NCBI GenBank assembly: GCA_014377145.1
Contig: JACMQE010000285.1
Location: 1-9,813 of the forward strand
Origin: Glaciimonas sp.
Lineage (GTDB): Bacteria; Pseudomonadota; Gammaproteobacteria; Burkholderiales; Burkholderiaceae
Direction: 5' to 3'
DNA length: 9,813 bases
The notes beneath the pieces are model-generated. The model was given only the letters and a program-made list of their open reading frames with translations. It was not told where the DNA came from and did not search any database. A program made the position numbers and the translations under genes. Position 1 is the stretch's first letter. Every line of letters begins with the position of its first letter. Positions 1-8,100 of this stretch are shown here, piece after piece.

Positions 1-662
1 AAGGCAAAGATACTGTCCATCAAGTAATTGATCTTTTTATGTAGCGTCCATGCGGATTTGCCATGTTGTCGCTCTTGTCGAATATAGCTGATGCATTTGC
101 GGCGAAAACCCAGCCAGAATATTTGAGCAATCAATGAACTGTGGCGTTCGTCTAGTTGCAATAAGGTATCGCGAAAATGCCGGTTGCAGCCGAACACATC
201 CACTCCTCCCGGCGGGATTTCAGGCACGACATAACGGCGATATAACCCCCAGAATATTTGGGCTGGAATACGATTCAAAAAAGGGTCTGCGCGCCCATCA
301 CGCACGCCAACCACGACGTCCATTTCCTCATGGCGTAAAACACGATCCATTTCCAACACTAACTCTGGCGGCTCCTGAAGATCTGCGGCCATAACCGCGA
401 AACGCTCACCACCACCAAGTTGCATACCCACTCTAATTCCCAGGAAAGAGCCGAAATTTTTGGTCAGCAAGGCAAGCTTTGAGGGGAATGATTGCTCTGG
501 CAGTGCGGTACGCAACAACTCATAACAACGATCAGGGCTGCCATCGACCACAAACACGGTTTCCATTTCATCATTCAATGCTTGGTGCAGTTTTTTTACC
601 GCACAGAGCAAATCAGGAATGGAACCTTCGTTACGGTAAACAGGTATGACAAGTGTGAGCAT
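1..662 (-). CDS. GtrB/DPM1-like family 2 glycosyltransferase (3' end outside window)
   Basis: A GT-A fold family 2 transferase of the GtrB/ArnC/dolichol-phosphate-mannose-synthase type. Such enzymes move a hexose from a nucleotide sugar to polyprenyl phosphate at the cytoplasmic face of the inner membrane. Reading down from the ATG at 662 gives 220 residues with no stop, so the C-terminus, where the family normally has two membrane helices, lies beyond base 1. Visible motifs are VIPVYRNEGSI (residues 5-15), VVDGSPD (38-44), the metal/nucleotide segment AADLQEPPE (92-100), VRDGRADP (120-127) and the family's late HGKSAWTLHKK block (200-210). The start lies 9 bp after the aminotransferase stop, and the first strand of the fold begins at residue 3, which supports this ATG. 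No strong Shine-Dalgarno is seen, so it may rely on coupled translation. Together with the GtrII-like gene at 1869-3434 it suggests lipid-linked sugar transfer. The donor sugar cannot be read from sequence. Confidence 0.9.
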   Translation of the reverse strand, partial: MLTLVIPVYRNEGSIPDLLCAVKKLHQALNDEMETVFVVDGSPDRCYELLRTALPEQSFPSKLALLTKNFGSFLGIRVGMQLGGGERFAVMAADLQEPPELVLEMDRVLRHEEMDVVVGVRDGRADPFLNRIPAQIFWGLYRRYVVPEIPPGGVDVFGCNRHFRDTLLQLDERHSSLIAQIFWLGFRRKCISYIRQERQHGKSAWTLHKKINYLMDSIFA

Positions 663-671
663 AGTAGTAAT

Positions 672-1775
672 TTATTGCTGAAAATATTCAACAACAGCTA
701 CTACCACTCGCTTAACTTCGATCTCGGTTAAACCAGGAAAGCACGGCAGTGAGACGACGGATGCGCAGGCTGACTCCGTGACATCCAATTGAACAACTCC
801 AGAATATGGGTAAGCTGGCTGCTTGTGGTCCGGTATCGGGTAGTGCACATCAGTTGCGATGCCGCGTTCTTTAAGAAATTCACGGAAGGAATAGCGATCT
901 TTGACGCGCAATACATAAAGATGTGCCACATAGTCGTCACCTGTAGAACATGGTCGCTCTAACGGCAATGCGGCAAACGCATCGTTGTAAATCTGAGCAA
1001 TACGACGTCGCTCATTGTTCCAATAAGCGAGATGGGGCAACTTTTCTCGCAGAATTGCCGCCTGGATTTCATCCAATCTGCTGTTACGGCCCCCTTCAGT
1101 CGTCACCTGATATTTTTGCGACCAACCGTATTGCCGAAGTGCGCGAATTCGAGCGGTAAGATCACCGTCATTGGTTGTTATTGCGCCACCGTCGCCGAGG
1201 GCCCCGAGATTTTTTGTTGGATAGAAGCTGAAACAGGCAATTTTGCCAAAGCTGCCTGCCTGCCTGCCATTGCGTGTTGCACCATTTGACTGGGCGCAAT
1301 CTTCAATCAATGGGATACCAGCCTCACTTGTCATGCGAACCAGCTCTTCAACATCAGCTAGCTGACCATACAAATGTGTAACGATAACTGCCTTAGGTTT
1401 TTGTTTTAGCGCCTTAGCTAGAGCATCGACAGACATCGTGAGTGTTTTATCATCGACATCCACATAAAGAGGTATGGCGCCAATCGCGTGGATAGCGGTG
1501 CTGCCGTAGAAACCAGCATTTGCGACGGACACTACCTGATCCCCTTTTTTAACATCCAGGCCGCGCAAAGCAAGTTCAAGCGCGTCAGTGCCATTAGCAA
1601 GTGAAACACAGTTTGAAACACCAACATATTTCGCAAACTCACTTTCAAAGCTTACAACTTCTTCTCCAAGAACATACCAGTAGCTATCAATGACACGTTT
1701 TATCGGTAGAGAAAAATCAAGGCCTGCATTGGCAGCTACCGCAGAGAATAAGGGGACGAGCGACAGTGTATTCAT
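672..1775 (-). CDS. DegT/DnrJ/EryC1/StrS family sugar aminotransferase
   Basis: A PLP-dependent aminotransferase that converts a keto-deoxy nucleotide sugar to the amino sugar, normally using glutamate, in the cytoplasm. The 367-residue length is normal for the family. Seen in sequence: WYVLGEEV near the N-terminus (33-40), NGTDAL (61-66, cofactor phosphate contact), HLYGQ (134-138), EDCAQ with D159 (contact to the PLP ring nitrogen), and FYPTKNLGALGDGG with K188 as the Schiff-base lysine, followed by RLDE in the substrate region. The pattern resembles the FdtB/QdtB group acting on dTDP-3-keto-6-deoxyhexoses, but 4-keto substrates cannot be excluded. No RmlA, RmlB, ketoisomerase or acyltransferase partner is in the window, so the substrate must be supplied from elsewhere. 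Upstream is the only sizeable gap of the region (93 bp); downstream the GtrB-like gene follows after 9 bp. Catalytic residues are intact. Family certain, substrate uncertain. Confidence 0.95.
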   Translation of the reverse strand: MNTLSLVPLFSAVAANAGLDFSLPIKRVIDSYWYVLGEEVVSFESEFAKYVGVSNCVSLANGTDALELALRGLDVKKGDQVVSVANAGFYGSTAIHAIGAIPLYVDVDDKTLTMSVDALAKALKQKPKAVIVTHLYGQLADVEELVRMTSEAGIPLIEDCAQSNGATRNGRQAGSFGKIACFSFYPTKNLGALGDGGAITTNDGDLTARIRALRQYGWSQKYQVTTEGGRNSRLDEIQAAILREKLPHLAYWNNERRRIAQIYNDAFAALPLERPCSTGDDYVAHLYVLRVKDRYSFREFLKERGIATDVHYPIPDHKQPAYPYSGVVQLDVTESACASVVSLPCFPGLTEIEVKRVVVAVVEYFQQ

Positions 1776-1835
1776 TAAATTTATCCGGTTTTATTTATAA
1801 ATGACTTTTCTAATTTTCGGCAGAAAACTAAACAT

Positions 1836-1854
1836 ACTGCTTGCTTATAGCAGT
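1836..1854 (-). terminator. Small hairpin after the GtrII-like gene, possible weak terminator or processing site
   Basis: An inverted repeat of six paired bases (ACTGCT / AGCAGT) with a 7-base loop lies 14 bases past the stop of the membrane glycosyltransferase. One mismatch and two further pairs extend it outward. On the minus strand it is followed by a T-rich but interrupted stretch (TATGTTTAGTTTT). The stem is short and only half GC, so a full Rho-independent terminator is doubtful. It could instead trim or stabilise the upstream mRNA or attenuate expression of the aminotransferase. Confidence 0.25.
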
Positions 1855-1868
1855 TTGATTGAAAATAG

Positions 1869-3434
1869 CTAACTACATAGCTCGGTGACCCCTTGGGCGC
1901 AAAGGCTTGCCTTCTGAGGTGCCGAATAATCGCCAAATTTCAAAATAAGAACGTCATTGGTAATCGCAATCCAGCCGGCATGAGGCCAAACTGGCATGGC
2001 CTTGCCTTGCGCATAAACTCTGACTCTATCAGCTTCATTAGCGCCAATTGCTGCAAGACCATTTAAATTTAAATATGCTGATACTCTATATCTGTTGCCA
2101 CCATCCCATTCAAAAAATGAAGCGCCGAATGTTTCTGTTTTAGACTGGATGCCTGTGACAGGCCAAGAGTGGTTACCAATAACTTCAGTTTTAATCACTG
2201 CAGATAAGTCTGGATTAATTTTTCTTATTTCGTTGATTATTGTTTCTGCGAGCATCTTGTCTCGGAATTCAGCAGAAGCAGATGACGCGAATAGATGATT
2301 GTTTATTTGTGAGTTGCCTATAACCGCCAGCCAGCAAAGTGAAATGAGGATAATCCTTCCAACTTTTCCACTTGCTGTATATGCATAAGCTACAACTATT
2401 GCAATGCCAACAGGTACATATACTAATGATCGCAAAGGTGCGCCACCTTGTGCAATCGCATCAGCAAATACCATTACTAAAATAACCGCGATTAAGATTG
2501 GCACAGTATGCAAAAGGGTGTGATAACGCCTATTGAGAACTGGAAAAATAAAACAAAAAATAATTGAGACAAATACGCTCGCACTGAGCCATATTGAACG
2601 AATGCCAAACAAATTAGGGCTTAAACTGAATATTTCTATAATTCGCCTGAATGATGCAATGGTTCTATGAATGGGATTATCAAGGAATCCATTTATATCT
2701 ATAAATTGCCCAATATATTTAATGTCTAATGATGCAGTTTTGATTGCAACGATGTTAATTATCAAATATGCAGCTATGCTACCAAAGAAATATATGGCAG
2801 AGAATTTTAAATTGCTCAGTAGATTGCCATTGGTCTCAGTACGGTAACGCCATGCATGAACAATCGCAAGCATGGCTAATGCAAACACAAATGTTTGATA
2901 AACACCTATTGCAAACGCTGCAAGAAAACATGCAAGTACAACTGATTGCAGCGTCCTTTTATATATTAATGAGTTACTTACCCCAAGTGATAAAAATGCG
3001 AAGCCGATACCATACGCGAGTGTGCTGAAGGTAAATGTAAATGGCAATGTTGGTGTTGTGATAGCTAAGGCGGTAATACTGAGAATGCCTGCCTGGTTTA
3101 TTTCAAATGTTTTGCGTAACAGCAAAATTATTCCTATAACCAAGCCTGCCAACCCCAAAAATATTGATACGACAGGTACGATTGGGCTTTGAACTAAGAC
3201 GTAATTTAATAAGGCCATACCCCAGCGGCCTTGTGCAAGCCATCCGATCCACTGGCCACTATGACCTGCGTGTATTTCTTCATCGATTGTCAGGTTAAAG
3301 TTAAAAATTTCATAGCCATAGGATAAAAATATAACTGCAGCAATGGCAAAGTAGAAATAAATCTCAAAATGTTTTCCCTCATTGAAGTGTACGTTTGTAA
3401 GATCAGGGGAGTTTGTAACAATTTTATTATTCAT
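1869..3434 (-). CDS. GtrII-like multi-pass membrane glycosyltransferase (GT-C type)
   Basis: A 521-residue integral membrane protein resembling the glucosyltransferase GtrII family (Glucos_trans_II). Known members add a sugar from a polyprenyl-phosphate donor to O-antigen on the periplasmic side. Evidence: about ten hydrophobic helices between residues 25 and 375, for example 25-45, 84-106, 165-190, 210-231, 278-300, 309-325 and 335-353. The first loop carries an acidic DEE (51-53) followed by QGRWG (68-72), the arrangement typical of this family, and GAPLRSL (331-337) precedes a later helix. The last 145 residues are mostly soluble and probably periplasmic. The ATG overlaps the end of the methyltransferase gene by 8 bp, pointing to coupled translation. 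The DNA is visibly more AT-rich than its neighbours (two hand-counted 60-base rows at 2641 and 2701 give about 35% and 27% GC, against 52% for one row in the aminotransferase), which suggests separate acquisition. The acceptor and sugar are unknown. Confidence 0.8.
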   Translation of the reverse strand: MNNKIVTNSPDLTNVHFNEGKHFEIYFYFAIAAVIFLSYGYEIFNFNLTIDEEIHAGHSGQWIGWLAQGRWGMALLNYVLVQSPIVPVVSIFLGLAGLVIGIILLLRKTFEINQAGILSITALAITTPTLPFTFTFSTLAYGIGFAFLSLGVSNSLIYKRTLQSVVLACFLAAFAIGVYQTFVFALAMLAIVHAWRYRTETNGNLLSNLKFSAIYFFGSIAAYLIINIVAIKTASLDIKYIGQFIDINGFLDNPIHRTIASFRRIIEIFSLSPNLFGIRSIWLSASVFVSIIFCFIFPVLNRRYHTLLHTVPILIAVILVMVFADAIAQGGAPLRSLVYVPVGIAIVVAYAYTASGKVGRIILISLCWLAVIGNSQINNHLFASSASAEFRDKMLAETIINEIRKINPDLSAVIKTEVIGNHSWPVTGIQSKTETFGASFFEWDGGNRYRVSAYLNLNGLAAIGANEADRVRVYAQGKAMPVWPHAGWIAITNDVLILKFGDYSAPQKASLCAQGVTELCS

Positions 3435-4173
3435 TGGTTAATTCGCTCAATCCATCACACTTTACAGACATTAACACTTCTATATATTCTGCACGAATAC
3501 CCAAGTTAAGGTTATCGATCGAGATGATTGTTGTGGGCGTTTTTGCCACTTCAGTAATAAAACCAGCTAGATCGAAGCCCCAATGCATTGTGACCAATGC
3601 ACCCGTTGCGTCAATCGGGTTGCCGTGATATTCGGGCTCGTGGTGGTAAATGATCTTGCCAGCCTTGTTTTGTGAAGCCCATCGCTCACTTTTCTTGGTT
3701 TTGTTCATTAGCGGTACAGTAAAAATATGTGCACCACCGGGCTTTAAAGTACGAGCAACTTCTTTAAATGCTTTATCGGGATGGAATATGTGCTCCATTA
3801 CATCTTGACTAATATGCAAGTCAATACTTTCATCGTCAAAAGAGAGTGCCTCAAGATTCTCGCACCTCATGCCGCTGTAAATGGCACCCAGTTTTTGGCC
3901 CAGGAAAAATTGCGACGGTATATAGTTCTTGCATTCCTGTGCCAGTCTTACACTTGCCCCCCTGTTGCCAGGTGAAGTCTCATGGATAATCAAATCTCGC
4001 CAGTTAGGATAAAACTGCTCTATAACGTGCATGAGTGCACGTTCTCTGGGAATGCTTCCACATTTTGTGCAAAAAAAATGGTCTCGCAACCAAGCATTCT
4101 TAGCGACAAAAGACACCATTTGATTGCAAGTGGAGCAATACCCTTCACTCTCCAAAATATTCTCAGTTGTCAT
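3427..4173 (-). CDS. Class I SAM-dependent methyltransferase with N-terminal zinc ribbon
   Basis: A 248-residue protein with two parts. Residues 13-38 hold two CxxC pairs (C13, C16, C35, C38), a likely structural zinc ribbon. The remainder is a Methyltransf_11-like domain: ISQDVMEHIFHPDKAFKEV (121-139) and RTLKPGGAHIFTVPL (141-155) are the usual motifs around strands 4 and 5. The canonical glycine-rich SAM motif (ExGxGxG) is replaced by IHETSPGNRG (63-72); as I recall, related proteins in polysaccharide clusters share this variation. In this context it probably methylates a sugar, a chain end or a precursor in the cytoplasm, but the substrate is not readable. It follows the broken galE by 39 bp and its stop overlaps the start of the GtrII-like gene by 8 bp. 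A run of eight T lies in the coding strand just before the C35 codon (4071-4078). The ATG has only a weak GGGA upstream. Confidence 0.85.
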   Translation of the reverse strand: MTTENILESEGYCSTCNQMVSFVAKNAWLRDHFFCTKCGSIPRERALMHVIEQFYPNWRDLIIHETSPGNRGASVRLAQECKNYIPSQFFLGQKLGAIYSGMRCENLEALSFDDESIDLHISQDVMEHIFHPDKAFKEVARTLKPGGAHIFTVPLMNKTKKSERWASQNKAGKIIYHHEPEYHGNPIDATGALVTMHWGFDLAGFITEVAKTPTTIISIDNLNLGIRAEYIEVLMSVKCDGLSELTNE

Positions 4174-4212
4174 TTGTTTTTTCCCATTAATAAAAGTAGT
4201 TGTGTAATCACT

Positions 4213-5195
4213 TTAAATAGTTGCCCTTAGATGGTTACCAGCCTGTTGGCACTCCAACTGCAAAGCATGTTGAATAATAGTTTCTATATCTGCATGGCAC
4301 GGTATCCAGCTTAGCCTCTTCTTGGCCAAAGACGAATCAGCCACAAGCACTGCCGAATCACCATCTCGGCGCGATGCGTCAATTATCTTGATTTCGCAGC
4401 CTGTTACCTTGCGCGCCACATCGATCACTTGCTGCACGGAAAACCCATTGCCATTACCCAAGTTGTAGGCCGCGCTCGCACCCCCCTGCATCAGTTGTTA
4501 CAGTGCGAGTAGGTGTGCTTGGCACAAGTCCATGATGTGGATGTAGTCACGGATGCAGGCTCCGTCTGCAGTAGGATAGTCTCAGCCAAAACGGAAATAG
4601 CCTCGCGCCGACCAGATGCCGTCTGCAGAATCAGCGGGATCAGGTGGGTTTCAGGATCATGTAGCTCACCTATTAGGCCGTCCGGATGCGCGGCAGCCGC
4701 CTTAATGTAACGCAGACAAACCGATCTGAGGCCATAGACTTGATCATAGCCCGCCAGCATTTGCGCTGCTCTGTCAATAGGGGTTGATGGGGATTTTGGA
4801 TGCACTTCGTCTATCGGGGTATAACTTGGTTCACCAAATATTGCCGCTGTGGATGAAAATATGAAGTGGCGTACATTATGCTCATCCATTGCATCAAATA
4901 AGTCTAGTGCGTTGGCTACATTGTTGCGGTAATACTTGGCCGGGTCACGAACTGACTCGCCAACTTGGATATGACTTGCAAAATGCATTACCCCATCAAA
5001 CTGATGGTGGGCAAACGTCCGGCTAAGCATCTCACTATCAGCAATATCGGGGTGTATGAACTTGCCGCCTTGCACTGCGTCACGATGGCCCGCAACAAGG
5101 CTGTCCAACGTCATTACTTCATGCCTCGCATCCAGCAACATCTTAACGATATGGAAGCCAATATAACCGGCGCCACCTACGACGAGTATCTTCAT
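4213..5195 (-). pseudogene. galE: Decayed UDP-glucose 4-epimerase-like gene (GalE family)
   Basis: An extended short-chain dehydrogenase/epimerase, now in two pieces (4491-5195 and 4213-4491). The N-terminal piece has GGAGYIGFH (7-15, NAD binding), MHFASHIQVGESV (70-82) and DPETHLIPL (180-188). The second has AAYNLGNGNGFSV and LVADSSLAKKRLSW, both typical GalE C-terminal blocks. Rejoined, the product would be about 326 residues, the usual family length. Damage seen: (a) at about 4764-4794 the catalytic NPYGxSK block is gone; PINPY is readable only in the neighbouring frame, followed by TGA, and about three codons are missing; (b) near 4581-4592 one base is lost, moving DYPTADGACIRDYIH out of frame; (c) an in-frame TAA at 4498-4500 interrupts the shifted frame. 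The usual RYFNAAGA reads RYIKAAAA (162-169). The start overlaps the previous stop as TAATG, so the gene kept its coupled position. Several independent lesions make sequencing error an unlikely sole cause. Loss of 4-epimerisation from this copy is inferred. Confidence 0.9.
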
Positions 5196-8100
5196 TACGC
5201 ACTATCCACCGTCTCAATAACCCGTTCAAAATTTGGAAATTCGCGTGAGGAAAGCCCAAATTGTTCGTATAGTTCTTGGGCGTAACACCGCGCCGTTTCC
5301 TTCATGGAATCTGAAACAAGATGGCTAGTTGCTACAATGCGTTGCATTCGAACAATTTCGGCTAATTGGGAGAGGTTTAGCGAAGAAATCGTGACACTTT
5401 GGTCATGGCGCCGATGGAGGTTTGACGAATTAGGGGTAAAAGATAGCCCACCATGCTCAAGCAACTTTGTGTAGATATACCAGTCGCCTGCAACCGTGAA
5501 CTCGCGCACTTGGACTTGTTCGCGCTTTAATACCTCACTCAGTATTTCGCGCCGGAACACAACCGCACTCACGTTAGGAATGGTATTTTTTACACTTAAG
5601 GCGTCAGCAATCTGATTAGGACCATCACTAACATAAGATCTTAGCCAGCGTTCGCGACTGATATCCGCAACATAGTCGAGATAATTATCGCATAACACTT
5701 TTCCATCAAAGGAGATTTGCTTGCTTTCGCAATAACTTAAAACTACGTCTGGATTGTCGAAACCTCGCAAAACATCGGACAGGAAATTCGGCTCGCTCAA
5801 ATCATCAGCCTCGGCAATCCAAACCAGATCACCAGTCGCTAACTCAACCCCTTTTTGCCACTGCGCAAACACCGAGCCTGAATTTGTATCGTTGCGTACA
5901 AATTTGATATCAAGTGCAGAGTTCTGAATGATCTCTTTGATAACCTGCGCGCTGTCATCCGTCGAACAATCATCCAGGATGATCAACTCGTAAATGGGAA
6001 ATATTTGTTTTTCAATTGTCCTGATTCGATCAACCAAGAAGCGAGCGTAATTATAGTTGGGTACAACCACAGACACACGCTGAAGCGGGTATTTGAGCAG
6101 CTTTAGCAGATCAAAAAGATAGTTACGGAACGAAAAACGCTCATGTATCTGCGTTTGTCCTGTTTGCCCCATACGGTTCGCTAAATCATGGTCCTCAAGA
6201 ATCTCTTCTAAAACGGATGCAAAGGCATTGACATCAAACGCAGGCACCAGTTTGCCACAGCCGAGCGCAAATAGTTCTGTGCAGCCGCCGATTCCTTCAA
6301 AACCCACTACAGGAAGCGAAGCATCCATCGCTTCAAGCATGACTGATGGGAACGGGTCCTCTCGTGAGGTTAGTGCGTAAACATCGGCACCCGCATAAAA
6401 CATATCAGTATCTTCACGACGACCCGGAAAGATGAAATGCGAGCTCATTTGTGGATCTTTGGCTAGGCTCTGCTCTACACGCTTTTGTATTTCTGCTTCC
6501 CAATGTCCCAGCCATACCAAATATACGTTTGGCAGGCGGCCAACCAAAACATTCCCAGCTTCAACAAAAAGATCGATCCCCTTTCTGTAGTCTGCATAAC
6601 CGACTCCCAGTACGATTAATGCATCTGGTGGTAATTTCAATGCGCTACGCAACTCCTGGCGGGCGGCGTCGCGTTTGTGAACTCTCGCATTTTTCTTGTA
6701 GAGACCTTGTGGGCGCAGCACACGGTGTGCATCACGTACTGGCGCAACTTCCTGAAATTGGTCCGAAACTTGCTGAGCCGGGAAAACCACCCTATCAGCT
6801 AGACTTGCAATAGTCTTCGCCTGTTCATACATATTATATTGATCAATCACGCCCCGCAACTCGTGGATCAGGGAAATACACATGATGCCATGTGCCTTGA
6901 GTGTTTCAAGGAAGAACCCCGAAACAGTTGTATTGACGATGGCGAACTTATGTCCATCCGCTACGAGATTTCTAACAAGGGCGTGTGCTTCAGGGCCTCG
7001 ATGATCCAACCCATCGAGGTCCTGTAAGCGTGCATATTGTGCATACTTGTTCTTAAGTACGCCATCGCCGAGACAGACGATCTCAACCTTGAAACCAAAC
7101 CCTTGCTTAAGCTCTCTTGCTATATTCAAAGCGTGGTACTGTGCACCACTCGGAAACGCATCATGGGTAACGACGATGATCTTAGGCGACAGATCATTAG
7201 AATGCCGAAGGACATCATAAGTTGTTTGCAAGTATCCATAGCCAACCTTTTGATCCGGTTCAAGGTGGGTACCTTCTGCCCACTCATTCCAAGCATTTAT
7301 GAATACAATTTTTTCGTCAGTAGTATATTTTTGGTTGGAATATACCTTATTGACAATCGAGGACAACCATTGTTTGTAACGCTGTAGGCTGAAACCGTGA
7401 AAAATATGACTATTGTTTTGCTTACGTGCAGTGTTGTCCCAAGAAAGCATGGCGGTTCTGTACAACTTGTAATCAGGTTCTTCCTTTAATACTGCATTGG
7501 CTACCCACTGGTCGTAGCTGAATATCTGTCCGTTAAATTCCGGATTAACCAATTCGACTTCGTGACTTACATCAGTACCTCGGACGTTATGCGGGGGGAA
7601 CTCGACTGAGGCGTCAAAATCAAATTCTTTTGGTGAGTAGATGCCAAAAGTTTGTGCGGAAACAAGATACAAACCTGGTAAGCCATTTCTTATCACTTCT
7701 TCACGCCAAATCTTAGCGGTGGCAGCAATGTTTGGGATAATGTTAGCGCGGTAAATAATTAAGACTGGCTTCCCATCAATGCGAATGTAACGTTCATCTT
7801 TGAAGTATTTGACCAAATGGCGAATAAACGCCAACGAATCTTCATCGCTGTGATTCTGAGCAATGAGTATGTCATTTTCTTGGCCGTCCCATCGGCGACT
7901 CCAATTTTCGTTAGCCCACGTCAGGCAAAAGGGAATATCTACCTTTTTGTTGGTCAGCATCAACTCCAATGGAGTATCCATTAGAATCTTTCCCCCAAAC
8001 CAGTAAAAATAGTAGCTGAAACCATATATGCCAAATTCCTTAGCTAATTTGGCTTGCCCCTCCATAACTTCTGGAACGCGCAGGTCATAATAGCCAGAGT

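Noticed and set aside
134..394. Open frame of 86 codons on the plus strand
   Set aside because: It lies wholly inside the minus-strand GtrB-like gene, shows no family motif, and is an antisense shadow. The other plus-strand frames across the window are rejected for the same reason.
728..940. Minus-strand 70-codon frame within the aminotransferase gene
   Set aside because: It is an out-of-frame shadow of the intact aminotransferase, whose motifs continue in the main frame to the stop at 672.
1776..1868. Sigma-70 promoter for the aminotransferase gene
   Set aside because: A TATAAA -10-like box is present on the minus strand, but at 16-18 bases upstream no hexamer resembles TTGACA, so I do not list it as a promoter.
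4213..4491. Separate small gene of 92 codons starting at the ATG at 4491
   Set aside because: Its sequence is the standard C-terminal part of GalE and the frame continues upstream of the TAA with GalE-like residues, so it is a fragment of the broken gene and not an independent gene.
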